The position numbers and the translations under genes were made by a program. The notes under the pieces are model-generated. The model was given only the letters and a program-made list of their open reading frames with translations. It made no database searches and was not told the origin of the DNA. DNA of 64,000 bases from Gerris lacustris (taxonomy: Eukaryota; Arthropoda; Insecta; Hemiptera; Gerridae). The DNA lies in contig OX578285.1 of NCBI GenBank assembly GCA_951217055.1, positions 54,314,024-54,378,023 on the forward strand. The letters run 5' to 3'. Below are positions 13,181 through 24,283 of this stretch, in pieces. The stretch's first letter is position 1; the number at the start of each line of letters is the position of its first letter.

Positions 13181-13428
13181 GGTAAATCTGTACTATTTGG
13201 CCCACCTATTTCTCATTGTCCAATTTACTTTCCATTTTTTTTTTTTTTTTTTTTTTTTCTTTTTAACAGTTCCTTATTACATTATAAAAACGATTCCGGC
13301 TGTAACATCTCGATAATTCAATAGTTGGTTTTTTTTCTTTAAATATGTAAAGCGTCACTTTAAGTTTAAAAAAATTGTAATTAAATAGGAAAATTAGAAA
13401 TTGGTGGGCCAAATAGTGCAGATTTACC
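13181..13428. mobile_element. Small TIR element (MITE-like)
   Basis: GGTAAATCTGTACTATTTGG at the left end is mirrored by CCAAATAGTGCAGATTTACC at the right end, giving about 26-28 bp inverted termini (through the adjoining CCCACC/GGTGGG) with one mismatch around roughly 190 bp of non-coding DNA that includes a poly(T) run. No target duplication is clear. Confidence 0.7.
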
Positions 13429-13841
13429 TCAATTTTTTTTTTTTTTTTTTACAAATATCTAGAAACAATATTAGTTTTACCAAAAAAGTCATCAAGACCA
13501 TTACAATTGCTTACAACTTACATCAAAGGACTATTTGATTTTATTGATACAACTAACGATGATGGAGATATTTGCAGCTAATCTCGCCTGCAGGGCGCTA
13601 GAAGAGTTACATCTAAATATTTAAGTCTTGAATTCTTAAAATATTTCACGAGAATTAGATCAACCCAAATCATCAAGATAGAGTTAGATCAACCCAGGGA
13701 GCAAAATACTTGAACCAGGGAGCAAGGCTACTGAACGTGCTATTTTGGTCTCCGTTCACGCCCACCACTTCGAAATAAACTGGCAAAAATGCACTCTTAC
13801 CAGAGCAGCTTTCTTCCAGTCGATTCAACTAAAATAAAAAT

Positions 13842-14558
13842 AAAGTACCGGTGTGGAAATCCCACACATGACTTCCATGAAATGTTGTGGTGTCAATACG
13901 TGAGCAAGAGAGAACTCAGTGTAAACTACATCGTACAATTATTGCACACGATATTAGAGCTCAAAGTCGAAAATTTAACAAAAAACTGAAAAACATGTCT
14001 CTATTTAAGGTAGAAGGGATGGTCCTACGACAAAAAGTCATAGGACCAAAGTTGTAGATCTTTTAAAATCAGTTACCGCTGGTGTTATCCGCTTTTCGAT
14101 ACGACTTACAGTTTAGCCGCAATTTGGTTCCGAAATAAATCGGTCAATTATTTCGAATAATATAAGAGCTCAAAGTCGAAAATTTAACAAAAATGACTAT
14201 TTAAGGTAGAAGGGATGGTCCTACGACAAAAAGTCATATGACAAAAGTTGTAGATTATTTAAAATTGGTTAAACTGGTGTTATCTGCTTTTCGATACGAC
14301 TTTCAGTTTAGCCGCAATTTGGTTCCGAAAAAACCTTTAAAAAAACACTAAAATACCAATATCTCCCAAACCGCTTGTCCGATTTTGCTCAAAAAGTATA
14401 GGTACAATCTACCATATAGGACACATATATACCCCAAAGGAAATTGAAATCAAATAAAGCCTACTAAAGTTATCGTCGACAGACCGATTTCGTGCTTAAG
14501 TGACTGTAGCTCCGAAACGTCGTGAGCTACGATGTTCGGGTTTGCGCCATCAGTTTTT
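13842..14558 (+). repeat. Family B dispersed repeat, copy 1
   Basis: It matches 31345-33312 in reverse complement. Within this copy a segment of about 165 bp, from GAGCTCAAAGTCGAAAAT to GCCGCAATTTGGTTCCG, is tandemly duplicated (from about 13960 and from about 14166). Copy 2 carries additional sequence that includes a piggyBac derivative. No protein or termini allow classification. Confidence 0.8.
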
Positions 14559-14640
14559 CCGTCCAAAGTTTTAAAAAATGCCGAAAACCGCATCTCAATA
14601 CGATGTCTTGAAGCGATGTTATAAAGGTTTTAAGTTCCGA

Positions 14641-14690
14641 ACGAACGTACGTACGTACGTACGTACGTACATACATACGTACGCACAGAC
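14641..14690. repeat. (ACGT)n / (ACAT)n microsatellite
   Basis: A tetranucleotide run of CGTA units changes to CATA and GACATA units. Confidence 0.95.
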
Positions 14691-15731
14691 ATACATGTAT
14701 ATGAAACGGATTTCAATGATACCCCCGGGTCCGTAAGACCCCTCCTTCACAGAGATCTCGGAATCACGTTTTGGAGGGTATCACCATACTTCCATTTTCA
14801 TGGAAGTAAAAAATGAATTAATTAAATAGAATTTTATTTGACGATAATCTCGCACTTATTGAGGGTTTATAGAATAATAATTCACAGCAATAACTTTAGT
14901 TTAGTAAACTACTATGCACTTGTCTTAATTTCAGTTACTAACCAAACTCGTGTTTCCCATTTAATCCCAAGCATTATATTTAATTTGTGTAAAAAGTAAT
15001 ACAGGGTCTTGTAACATATTTCATCGGTTATGAAATATTCATTAGCAACCTAATCTAAGTAGCTATAAAATTCGAAACTCAAGAAATACCTGCATCGGAT
15101 CTTGTGAGAAAATATAGTACGCCAAGTATCAGTTGCAAATATAACATTAAATAAATATGCCAAGAAATGCTTTCAGCACAACAATGTTAATTAATATAGG
15201 TCTGTGACTCTCTCTCTCTCTATATATATAATTATAATTATAAATCAAAATATAATTAAAGAAAAGGGAGGCAGACAAGACAGAGAAAAATAGACTTCCA
15301 CTGTAAGAAATTCTTTCTGTATGAAAGACTTGAAATCCATCACGTCAAAGATATTTTTTTCTACTCGAAACCTCTTTCATTATTTAAGTTACTTATCTAT
15401 TAATATCTTTTGATAGTAAAAACATTGACTTATTGGTGGTGTTCTTATCGTTTGCTTTCGTAAAGAACAACTTATTTATTCTAATTCTAATATTTTATCC
15501 TGTTTTTTCGCTTTGTTCTTTAGGCCAAATGAATTTAATTGTGTGTCACTGAACCTATATTTGCTCTGCTTTTGGCGAAGTGTATTTTCTCCTTGAGTAC
15601 CGCAGGACCTTTGTTATTTTTTTTTTTTTTTTTTTGAGTGTGTTTAATATGTCTTATATCTTGAAACAATTACACAGTGACATAGTGGATAAAGGAAGGA
15701 GTTGCAAGATCAACATTGGCTTAATACCTAA
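14691..15731. other. Unassigned AT-rich sequence
   Basis: A TCATGGAAGT-type inverted word and a short (CT)n/(TA)n tract at 15211-15230 are the only structures noticed. No gene is supported. Confidence 0.4.
15724..15731. repeat. Left target-site duplication of the hAT element
   Basis: ATACCTAA, repeated perfectly at 16434-16441. Confidence 0.92.
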
Positions 15732-16433
15732 CAGGGGCGTATATAGAAAAAAGTTTCGGGGGAGGCTGAGGATCATCCGGGGGGGGTTATAAAATAAAAG
15801 GTAGAGAAAATGCATGCAGCCTCCTATATTTCAATATTATTTATTATACATTTGCTTGTTATTTTTTCAACAATACTTAACAGTATTTTAGAAACTGTTG
15901 GTTCAAAGTTGAGCTAAAAGTTTTCAAAATTTGTAGGGAACTTGGTTGGTTTTTTAGGTATTTTAATTTAACACCAATAATTCCGTAGGCTGCCAAGAAG
16001 AACTAATTTTTTCAAAGTAAAAGGACATTGAAAAGACATCAAATTGTGTACACAAATTTAATATTTAATTAAAAAAAAATAATAAACATAGTGTCATTTA
16101 AACATATAAGTAATATGAAGAAAATTGTAAAATATGGTGTTACTACATATTTTGTTGGGCAGCAAGTTGTAAAAATATAGTAAATATTTATAATTTTAAA
16201 ATGAAAAAAAGAACAGCCTTTAAAAAATATTTAGCAATACATACACACATAGATATTGGAGAAAAAAATAATTTAGCAATATGTACAAAACTATTGGAGA
16301 ATAAAGTCAAGTTTTCTTGGAATACTTGCAAACTTGTCCAATACTGCGTTATCATCTATGTTTATGTCTTAATTATAATCAAATTTTGGGGGGTGCTGCA
16401 GCACCCTCAGCACCCCCCTTATATACGCCCCTG
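15732..16433. mobile_element. hAT-type non-autonomous element with 8-bp TSD
   Basis: The 702-bp element has termini CAGGGGCGTATATA and its exact complement TATATACGCCCCTG. It is flanked on both sides by the identical octamer ATACCTAA (15724-15731 and 16434-16441). An 8-bp duplication and a CAGGGGCG-type terminus are characteristic of hAT elements. The interior is AT-rich; the 77-residue frame at 16201-16434 has no transposase motif and runs into the terminus. It therefore depends on a transposase made elsewhere. Confidence 0.92.
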
Positions 16434-16441
16434 ATACCTAA
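16434..16441. repeat. Right target-site duplication of the hAT element
   Basis: ATACCTAA, repeated perfectly at 15724-15731. Confidence 0.92.
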
Positions 16442-16784
16442 CAAATTACCACACTAGCTACAAAGTACAGTGCACTGTAAAAAAAAAAAGAAGGAATCTT
16501 ACTGTCCAAAAACATTTTTAAGTTCACCAAAGTTATTGTGACGCGTAAAACTTCATAAAAAAAAAAAAGATCAAATGTTTTTTATGTTCTATAAAAGTAA
16601 TTGATATTTACAATGACGGACACAAGCTTTCCGGTGCCCGGAGCAAGAATGTTGTTGGAATTATTCAAATTAGCAAAACTCTATTTACAAATATCACAAG
16701 TTATCTTTGGAAATATTTGAATTATTCTATTAAGTCTTCTTTAGATGACCTATACATTTGCCTTTCACGTGTAGGGTAACACAC

Positions 16785-17140
16785 GGATCGATGTGCAGTC
16801 GTCTCGAACTCGAAGCGTCATGTATGTCATGTGTGAACTACGAGTCACAAGAGGATTGGCCTCCGCACACAGGTTGATGTGCAGTCGTCTCGAACTCGAA
16901 GTGTCATGTATGTCATGTGTGAACTACGAGTCACAAGAGGATTGGCCTCCGCACACGGGTCAATGTGCAGTCTCGAACTCGAAGCGTCATGTATGTCATG
17001 TGTGAACTACGAGTCACAAGAGGGTTGGCCTCCGCACACGGATCGATGTGCAGTCTCGAACTCGAAGCGTCATGTATGTCATGTGTGAACAACGAGTCAC
17101 AAGAGGATTGGCCTCCGCACACGGGTCGATGCGCAGTCGT
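16785..17140. repeat. 83/86-bp minisatellite
   Basis: The word ATGTGCAGTC recurs at 16791, 16877, 16963 and 17046, with a variant at 17129. The first two steps are 86 bp and the next two are 83 bp because a CGT triplet is missing after CAGT. Units are otherwise nearly identical. Plus-strand frames across the array repeat the same peptide in different frames and are not genes. A reverse-complement unit lies at about 18045-18090. Confidence 0.95.
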
Positions 17141-17280
17141 CAACTTCTCAGTCGTATCGCTGTCTCTAACCGGGAGTTCCAAGTGCTCAGTACTGCGATA
17201 CGTTGCCGGGATGAAAAAAATATCAGTAATATCATTAACTCTGTTTGAGTACTTCATATCTACGTTAGAAAAAGAGATGG

Positions 17281-17463
17281 ATGTCATACGTAGCGCAATG
17301 GCCGGATCAAAATATCAATGTCACTGGTTCTGCCAATCCCTCTAGTTTAACGCCACCACATCGTGCCAAAATAAAAAAAAAATATTGTTCTACCGCTTAT
17401 GCTTTAAGAGATTATTTAACAAATTATTTTATGACTCCAACGGCAACATTGCCATGGCAGTGA
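17281..17463 (+). pseudogene. PIF/Harbinger transposase C-terminus remnant
   Basis: The translated tail runs through RAKIKKKY, then ALRDYLTNYF and ends LPWQ immediately before a stop. In my recollection of the family, HARBI1/ALP1-like nucleases of PIF/Harbinger transposons end with an aromatic-rich 'R..L..YF' helix followed by a 'VPWQ' terminus. Only about 40 residues of family-like sequence are visible and the catalytic DDE region is absent, so it would be a 3' fragment. The adjoining minisatellite and its inverted units at about 18 kb may lie in the same element. The identification rests on a short motif and could be wrong. Confidence 0.45.
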
Positions 17464-17939
17464 AATTATTGTATTCAAATTTATTTTTTCATCTAGCATT
17501 GTATTTTGTATTTTATGATTTTGTTTCTTTTTGTATTATTACAGACTTAATGTAATACAATTTTTAAACGAGTACCTATGTAATACTGTTGTATATTCTG
17601 AAGTTAATAATATGATATTTTCATACTTCATTTAGTCATTAGGATGTAAAAACCATTAATATTTAATTAAAACTATTTACATTAAAAAAGATAATATAAT
17701 ATAAATAAATTGATATTCTATCCTGACAAGTTGACTTCTTTAGCAACCTCATTCCACTCTTTGTCCGTGTAGCCATTCCTTGAATACTCTCGGAGGGTGT
17801 AGTTGTAAATCTACGGGATGTTTTTCAACTTCCCGCAAATTTTACGTTAAACACTTCTATTGAGAATATTAAAAATTAAACTATCAAAAGCGTCTCAGGC
17901 GTCAAGGGGATTTTTCCCGTTCGCTGCAGGACGAGAGGT

Positions 17940-18095
17940 TCGAGGGACTACCGCGACGCTGACACTTCGACTACGAGACGACTGCTAAACGCCTCGTTCG
18001 CGGACCTCCACCCACTTACATAGGAAGCCTTGTGGAGGGGGACAACGCTTCGAGTTCGAGACGACTGCACAACGACCCGTGTGCGGACGGCCTTA
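17940..18095 (-). repeat. Inverted, diverged copies of the 83/86-bp unit
   Basis: CTTCGAGTTCGAGACGACTG followed by a CCCGTGTGCGGA segment at 18047-18090 is the reverse complement of the minisatellite unit at 16.8-17.1 kb. A more diverged version (CACTTCGACTACGAGACGAC) lies about 80 bp earlier. Confidence 0.75.
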
Positions 18096-18479
18096 GTGTC
18101 ACCCTTCTAATCCTTTATCACGTATAATACTTATCTTGAAAGTTACTTGTTTTTGCTTGTCTTTCCAATGAGTAGCCTACGTTTTGTCAAAGAATCTGGA
18201 AAACCCTTGAAATTATAAAATACTCTACGCACTGATGTGTATAATATGAATAATGGATAGACTTGTTTTTTAGACAGGGTTTGAAGGAAACGCGAGAGAT
18301 AATATTACAACGTTACGTGTAATGTGATGTATTGCTTTTTTGAATTATTTTATTTATTTAAAGAATATGCAACACAATTATTATTTCTAAATTGATTTAA
18401 AAATAAAATAAAAATGGAATAATAATCATTTAAAATTGTATTATTTATTGAATTGATTTATTTAATTTGATTATTTTTA
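18096..18479. other. AT-rich spacer
   Basis: No gene or repeat boundary is visible. Confidence 0.5.
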
Positions 18480-19128
18480 GGGTCCGTAGGCAAAACCAAG
18501 GACCCTTATATTTTCCTGCGTGTGTCTGTCAGTCCGTCCTCTCGCGTGCTCTCACGGCTACACCTTTCGTCCGATCACTTTGAAATTTGGCATGTATGTG
18601 TCTTGTACCTGCCTACATATTTTAAAAAAAAGCGACTTAAAAAAAATATTTTTCAAAAAAATTAGGGTAAAAAATCTTAAGGGTTAAATTTGTTTTATTT
18701 TTTTTCGACACCGTGAGGGGTATCATATGAAAGGGTACGTCGAGCTGATTACAAAAATATATAATTCTTTGGTTATAACTTTGATAGGGCGAGCGTAGGC
18801 GAGTTTGAAGCGGGTTTAAAAGTGTCCCCCCCCCCCCCCCCCCTCTATCTCGCTTATGTGAAGTGCAAAAAATCTGAAAAAATGCCTGAACTTTTTTATT
18901 ACTATTTTATTTTTTATTGACAAAATACGTTTTTTATAACTATGGTCTTTTCGATGTAATTATATGGTTGTAGTCCGGTTCAGTGGCAAAAAAATACTTT
19001 ATCAGAAGTTTGTTTATGTGTTTTGAGAATATCAGACCCATAGAATAGTTCAAAGTAAGCTTTTTGGCATTTTAAAAAACACCATCAATAGGGTACTACT
19101 TAAACTATACAGGGTTGCCTACGGACCC
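18480..19128 (+). mobile_element. Family C element with 14-bp TIRs
   Basis: GGGTCCGTAGGCAA at the left end is mirrored perfectly by TTGCCTACGGACCC at the right end, giving a 649-bp element. Its left part includes CGTGTGTCTGTCAGTCCGTC, a run typical of small arthropod TIR elements, and TTTGAAATTTGGCATG. It is non-coding and contains a 16-17 bp poly(C) run near 18827-18843. The left ~130 bp recurs at 30466. Confidence 0.85.
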
Positions 19129-19630
<502 letters not shown>

Positions 19631-20290
19631 TCAATAGTTTGTCTAATGTTTTGTGTGCGATGTTTTCTCTTTATTATGCAACTTTTTGACGTATTGCTTT
19701 TTTCAGTTTCAAAAATTCAATTTTTATCAGCCCAACCTAATATATAGATTTATTTAAATTAAAATTAAAACTTTTGTTTCCTTTCACAGAAGGCAGTTGA
19801 TGTATCTAGACTGTGTGATGGTTTGCAGTAAACTTATTACGTGGCAATGTAGGATTTGAATAAAATTTTGTTGAGAAAAAAAAAGAAACTGGGTTACAAA
19901 GTAACAGCACTTGCCGTGGTCTTTAGTTATTACCGGCCCTCGCTCCAGGTTGCTTGGAGCACTTTCCATCGTACACTTACTTGGACGTTGGCTAGTTAGC
20001 AAGCGAGCCTACTACTTCAAGGCCCCTGATCTAGAACATGTGACGTCAGGCCACCCGCTCTCCTCGCCTCAACCAGCTCGAGTTACATCTGCAATCCCTA
20101 AATGGCCAAGCTCGCCGGTCTTCTGTATTTACACTAAATAATACCTTTTATTTACAATGTAATTCTGTCATAAAATATCTTTATCTACGATTGATACGAA
20201 ATATAAACATTATATCTTTGTTTAGATGCGTAGAAAGTGATTATTTACGTACTTGTATTCATTGCGCATGCGCGTCTCATAGTTCTGAAT

Positions 20291-20334
20291 AATTCCTCTT
20301 CTTTACCACGCTAGCGCGGTAAAGAAGAGGAATT
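20291..20334. repeat. Near-perfect palindrome with CTTTACC arms
   Basis: AATTCCTCTTCTTTACC and GGTAAAGAAGAGGAATT are exact complements around ACGCTAGCGC, which has a single mismatch. It is conserved in copy 2 at about 29064-29107. The central arm word also occurs in the family A hairpin. Confidence 0.9.
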
Positions 20335-20438
20335 CTTCAGCTTTACGCACGATAAGCGAGTTTGTTTACATTTAACAAAACTAATTTGCTGCTCTTTTAT
20401 TAAAGTAACTGTTTATATCGAGTTTTTAGTGAAAAACA

Positions 20439-20583
20439 ATGAGTGAATCAAGTGACTGACGAAAATGTGGAGAATAATACTCCTCCAGAAATAATTAATT
20501 CGGCAAAATATACAGCAAATGAATTAATGCCATCTTTATCAAGAGAGAGATACGAACTTACATACAGCAAGTTTATTTTTTCT
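20439..20583 (+). pseudogene. N-terminal fragment of a tyrosine-recombinase-like (Crypton/YR) protein
   Basis: The ATG at 20439 opens six codons before a stop. Resuming in the next frame, translation gives NTPPEIINSAKYTANELMPS followed by SRERYELTYSKF. From memory, insect YR-type proteins (Crypton/KIAA1958-like) begin with a 'PPEII...LLP.KS...YE..Y.KF..W' SAM-like helical segment, and this fits that opening. No core-binding or catalytic domain (R..HxxR..Y) follows, so only the 5' end is retained. Copy 2 at 28820-28960 has a different frameshift, and comparing the two shows which codons were lost. The family assignment is an inference from a short segment. Confidence 0.5.
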
Positions 20584-20616
20584 GTATTTATTATTTAAAT
20601 CTAACAATCGTAGATA

Positions 20617-20757
20617 AAGTACGGTACGCAACTCGTGCGAAAACGGCATTTTGCATTGCTCGTGTGGTTTTACTATCATCGCTGTCGCTCGGGTGCAAAC
20701 TCCACACTCGCATGCAAAATGCTACTTTCCGCACTCGACTCGTAATGTACTATTACA
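20617..20757 (+). mobile_element. CpG-rich palindromic segment abutting family D
   Basis: A left arm starting GTACGGTACGCAACTCGTGC and a right arm ending in GTACTATTAC are imperfect inverted repeats of about 50 bp, each containing a GCATTTTGCAT-like core. It is much richer in CpG than its surroundings. The same segment sits in the same position and relative orientation beside copy 2 (28644-28779), so it moved together with the TIR element or forms part of it. Confidence 0.75.
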
Positions 20758-21312
20758 ATCCGACCATTTTATAATTTACGAGCTTTTTACGGGGGTATTT
20801 GATGCTGAGTCTTCTTCTAAAAACACGAATATAAAATATTCCGTAAAAAAATTATTCTTCAGAGACAAAATAAAGTTATCTTTCAGGCTAAGAACCCGTT
20901 ATCAGGACTATAATAATTTCCCGGTATTTCCGGTCGTACATAAATTCTTTAGTTCCCGATTCAATTTCGAAATCAATCGCCTACTGCTGCACTCTGGAGC
21001 GAGTTTTCCATTAAAGAGCATCAGCTATTTATCATAGTATAAATATATTCAAATTGCGACCTTTTAAACAGGGTATGCATGCTCGTGTCTCGATTTCCCC
21101 CTTAGAAATAGGCAATGAGAGCCATGAGCCATGACATCGGAGCTGTATAAGATTTGATGTTGAGAAGTCCCAGTGTGTTTCTGATGATATTTACGAACAT
21201 CTAATCGACGGGCCGATACATCCAAGTCACCATAACAACTAAGCCATCCTGCGTCAAATCACTTAATCACTACATACACAAGTTTTCTAGATGTCCCTAT
21301 TTTATCAATGTT
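20758..21312. other. Unassigned sequence
   Basis: The frame at 20651-21037 begins inside the palindromic segment and shows no domain. No gene is called. Confidence 0.45.
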
Positions 21313-22396
21313 ACTTAGTTGGGTCATATAGGGTGTAAAAATATGAAGATCACTGCATAAACAGGCTATATTTCGCCCCCCTCCGGGGCATAATCATGCC
21401 TAAAACATCAATAAGAACTCATAATATAATCATTTGTATAAATGTACATCATGTAATATGAAGAATTTAACAAATATAAATAGCGTCTTACCTAATCATA
21501 ATCAGTAATAGTTTCACATAATGTTAAAAAATCAAATCAAAGTATCCTAATTTCTTAAAACATGTATATAAATAAAGTTTACAAAGGTAGTTTTCACCAA
21601 CTATCACAGTCATTTAACTAAATTTAACTAAAACATATAAAAATAATAAAAAATAACATAACAATCACAGTCAAAAAACACTTAAAATCTGGAAACCATG
21701 TTGAAACCTTCGTCAAGGAAATCAGTTTCTGATAGTTGATTAAATATTATTTTTAATTATATAATTATTTTATTTTACTATTATAATATGTTATTATATA
21801 CATTTATTTTATAAGGTAATTGTAATTTTAAATGCATTAATTTATGTATTATAGAACTAGATTTTTGGCGGGAGATTTGTTTTGAACTATATATATACAC
21901 ATTATTTATTTTTATTTTATTATATTTTTATTATTATTTTTATTTTTGAAGTTTTTTTAATTGAGTAATAGGCATAAAAATCGTTTGTGATATCGTTAAG
22001 GAGTTAATAAGTTATAAAAATTGGATGAGCGGGTAATTTTGACGGGAGTTTGTGTAGAAATAAAGTTTAAAAGTATAAATGACTAGAAAAGTTGAGGTAA
22101 ATGTATTATGACTGCTTATTATTTTATATTTAAGATGGCAGCATAATATTTATTGATGTCTTTCGAATGATTTTTAAAGTTTATTGAATTTTCAGTCATA
22201 GAAATATATGCAGCCTCAAGGTATTATGAGTATATATTATGAGTTACTCAAAGTAAGTATATACTCAAGGTATTATATAATATATTATGAGTTCTTATTG
22301 ATGTTTTAGGCATGATTATGCCCCGGAGGGGGGCGAAATATAGCCTGTTTATGCAGCGATCTTCATATTTTTACACCCTATATGACCCAACTAAGT
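21313..22396. mobile_element. 1.08-kb element with ~118-bp terminal inverted repeats
   Basis: The left arm (21313-21430) begins ACTTAGTTGGGTCATATAGG and the right arm (22278-22396) is its reverse complement with about one substitution in the compared stretch. The interior is AT-rich and non-coding. Near-identity of the arms implies recent insertion or arm homogenisation. No target duplication was recognised. It fits a fold-back element or long-TIR MITE. Confidence 0.9.
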
Positions 22397-22419
22397 ATTA
22401 ACATTAATCACTACGATAT

Positions 22420-22670
22420 ACCCTGTATCGGCCCTAAGAGCTCATTATCCTTATCGTACGCTTTATCATGCCGTAGATCCGGGGTCGATTTCCGACTGCG
22501 GCAAGAGGCCCATGTCGATGTTGACCCGTTATTAAGATATAAATACGTATGTACTAAAGCCAAGTGGTTGTGGGTCTATCTGGTTGTGAATGCCGACTAT
22601 ATGGTTTATATGGCTCGAGGAGTGACATGTCGACCGAACTCTTTACAATGTGGTGTTTTATAAAATAATT
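22420..22670 (+). mobile_element. Possible tRNA-derived SINE fragment
   Basis: GGGGTCGATTTCCGACTGCG near 22481 resembles a tRNA T-arm/box B and is followed by GGCAAGAGGCCCATGTCGATG and a tail rich in TAAAATAA. No clear box A or target duplication is seen. The 93-residue open frame over it is not a recognisable protein. Confidence 0.3.
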
Positions 22671-22696
22671 AAAGTACAACATAAATCAAATTTATA

Positions 22697-23322
22697 CTTT
22701 TTACTTTCTCATATAAAGAGAAAGTGTTGTGATGGCGCGAAAATTCGATTTTGAGATTTTGATGGATTTACACGTTTTGAGGTCCTCTGAGTCCAAAAAA
22801 GTGGTTTTTAAAAAATGTCTGTCTGTCGTCTGTCTGTCGTCTGTCTGTCGTCTGTCGTCTGTGCAGACGCCTAGAGCCTAAACTACTGGGCAGATTTTGA
22901 CGAAATTTGGCATACATGTTCAGAAAAATCATACCCCGAGGCGAAATCGAGAAATGAATTTTAGCTCCAAATTTAGGGGCGCTGCTCCCCAAAAACTCTG
23001 AAAAAACATTATTTCTCGAAAACGATTCCGACGATTTTGAATAAAAAATTCTAAAATATAGTCCATTTAAATACGAATCCAACGATATAAGCCGTTTTCC
23101 CGGGAAAAATCTAGTTCCTGAGAAAAAAGGTTAAAACGCGGACCGAGAGAGCCCGGGTTAATTCCCCGCCCGGGAGAAGTTATTTTTATGATAAAGTTTA
23201 ATGAAATGCACAATAATAATTAAATTTACATACGAAAACTAATAAATGGAAAACACTGGGCTAAATAATTATGAACTCGTATATGAGAAAGTTTGTCTGA
23301 GTTGTCTCGGACCGATTTTTTA
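22697..23322 (+). mobile_element. Family E element, copy 1
   Basis: It begins CTTTTTACTTTCTCATA and ends with CTCGGACCGATTTTTTA, and corresponds in reverse complement to 52193-52806. Features shared by both copies are a (CTGTCTGTCGT) run, the phrase TTTTGACGAAATTTGGCAT, and a tRNA T-arm-like segment near the 3' side (here CCCGGGTTAATTCCCCGCCC). TTTCTCATATA words lie inverted near the two ends. It has no coding capacity; the 104-residue minus-strand frame is spurious. Confidence 0.8.
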
Positions 23323-24125
23323 AATTAAATTTAAAGCATATTAAATAATTCAAAGGTTTATTACGATTTGAAAGCCGTAATTAGATGGTACTAAAATTTC
23401 AACACGTGATTGATTTTTTTTTTTTAAACAAAATGTAAGACAATATTGCACCAAGATTGAATTTCCCGCTCAGGCCAAGTGTACAAATTATTCTATGTAT
23501 ATGTATCCAATTATTAAACTACACAATTTATGAGAGACACCAAGGGATGTGCCACGCAAGCGTGACCCATAGGAACTGTTCCAACATCAGACATTGCTGT
23601 CTGTGTGTGGTTGTTGTTGTTTTTATTAAACTGTATCTATTATAGGGTTTTATTATTCAGGAAGAAGATAATACTGTGCAGGAGGTATCAATCTGTTGAA
23701 ATTTCAGCTGAAAAATCCGTTAGAATTTAGAAAGATAAAGCCACAGAAAAACTTAATGTAGTTTGCTAGAATTTGTCACTCTTATCAAGTAGTCGTCTGT
23801 TTTACTGGGTAGTGGTAAGGGTTACAAATAACCTATTATCTCCTGTATTCAAGTTGCTGTGTATTGAATAAAAACACATATCAAATTGTTAGAAATTGAA
23901 GCACTTATTACAATATTTTCAACCACCTTTTTTTTTATCCAATTTTTTATAGGGAAGAGTTAACAAAAGTAAGTGCAACTGCAGGCAATTAAAATAATTC
24001 CATTAATTGGATAAAGTGGGCAATAGGAAAACGTTGTTGTCATTCTTTTTTAAAAAATAAAGTTAAGTTTGTTTTTAAATATAGTTATATATTGTAATTT
24101 ACAAATGACATATGCAACGTGAAAT
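23323..24125. other. AT-rich sequence without supported gene
   Basis: Only short frames and homopolymer runs are present. Confidence 0.5.
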
Positions 24126-24283
24126 AATAGTTATTTATGCACCTAGGAAGTAAAGTAAGGCATTATTCCCTGAGCGAAAAAGTTGGTTCTTGAGGCGAAG
24201 CCGAAGGAACTATGGTCCCTAAATCCCGAGGCGAAGCCGAGAGAATTAGACTTTTTAATTCCCGAAGCGCAGCCGAGGGAGAT
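24126..24283 (-). mobile_element. Family F hairpin element, 3' part (interrupted by a LINE)
   Basis: It contains three GC-rich hairpins of the form CCCGAGGCGAAGCCGAGGG at about 24189-24210, 24226-24244 and 24263-24281, with terminal sequence TAATAGTTATTTATGCACCT. It is the reverse complement of the right end of the intact copy at 57780-58490. The remaining part of this copy resumes at 26646, on the other side of the LINE. Confidence 0.85.

Larger units (their letters stand above)
20180..20618 (+). mobile_element. Family D TIR element, copy 1, with recombinase remnant
   Basis: TTTATCTACGATTG at the left end and CAATCGTAGATAAA at the right end form perfect 14-bp inverted termini around 439 bp. 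A nearly perfect 44-bp palindrome centred on GCTAGC lies at about 20291-20334, about 110 bp upstream of an ATG. The following short exon-like segment resembles the start of a tyrosine-recombinase-like protein. Copy 2 is at 28778-29219 on the other strand. In both copies a second palindromic segment abuts the right terminus. Confidence 0.85.

Noticed and set aside
16793..17345. Cysteine-containing repeat proteins on the plus strand and a 118-residue minus-strand frame
   Set aside because: All are readings of the 83/86-bp minisatellite in different frames.
20651..21037. 128-residue open frame downstream of family D
   Set aside because: It begins within the CpG-rich palindrome and has no domain; the other copy of the palindrome is not followed by related sequence.
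22768..23082. 104-residue minus-strand protein with TTDRRQTDDRQT repeat
   Set aside because: It is a translation of the CTGTCTGTCGT run in family E; the 52552-52776 frame is its counterpart in copy 2.
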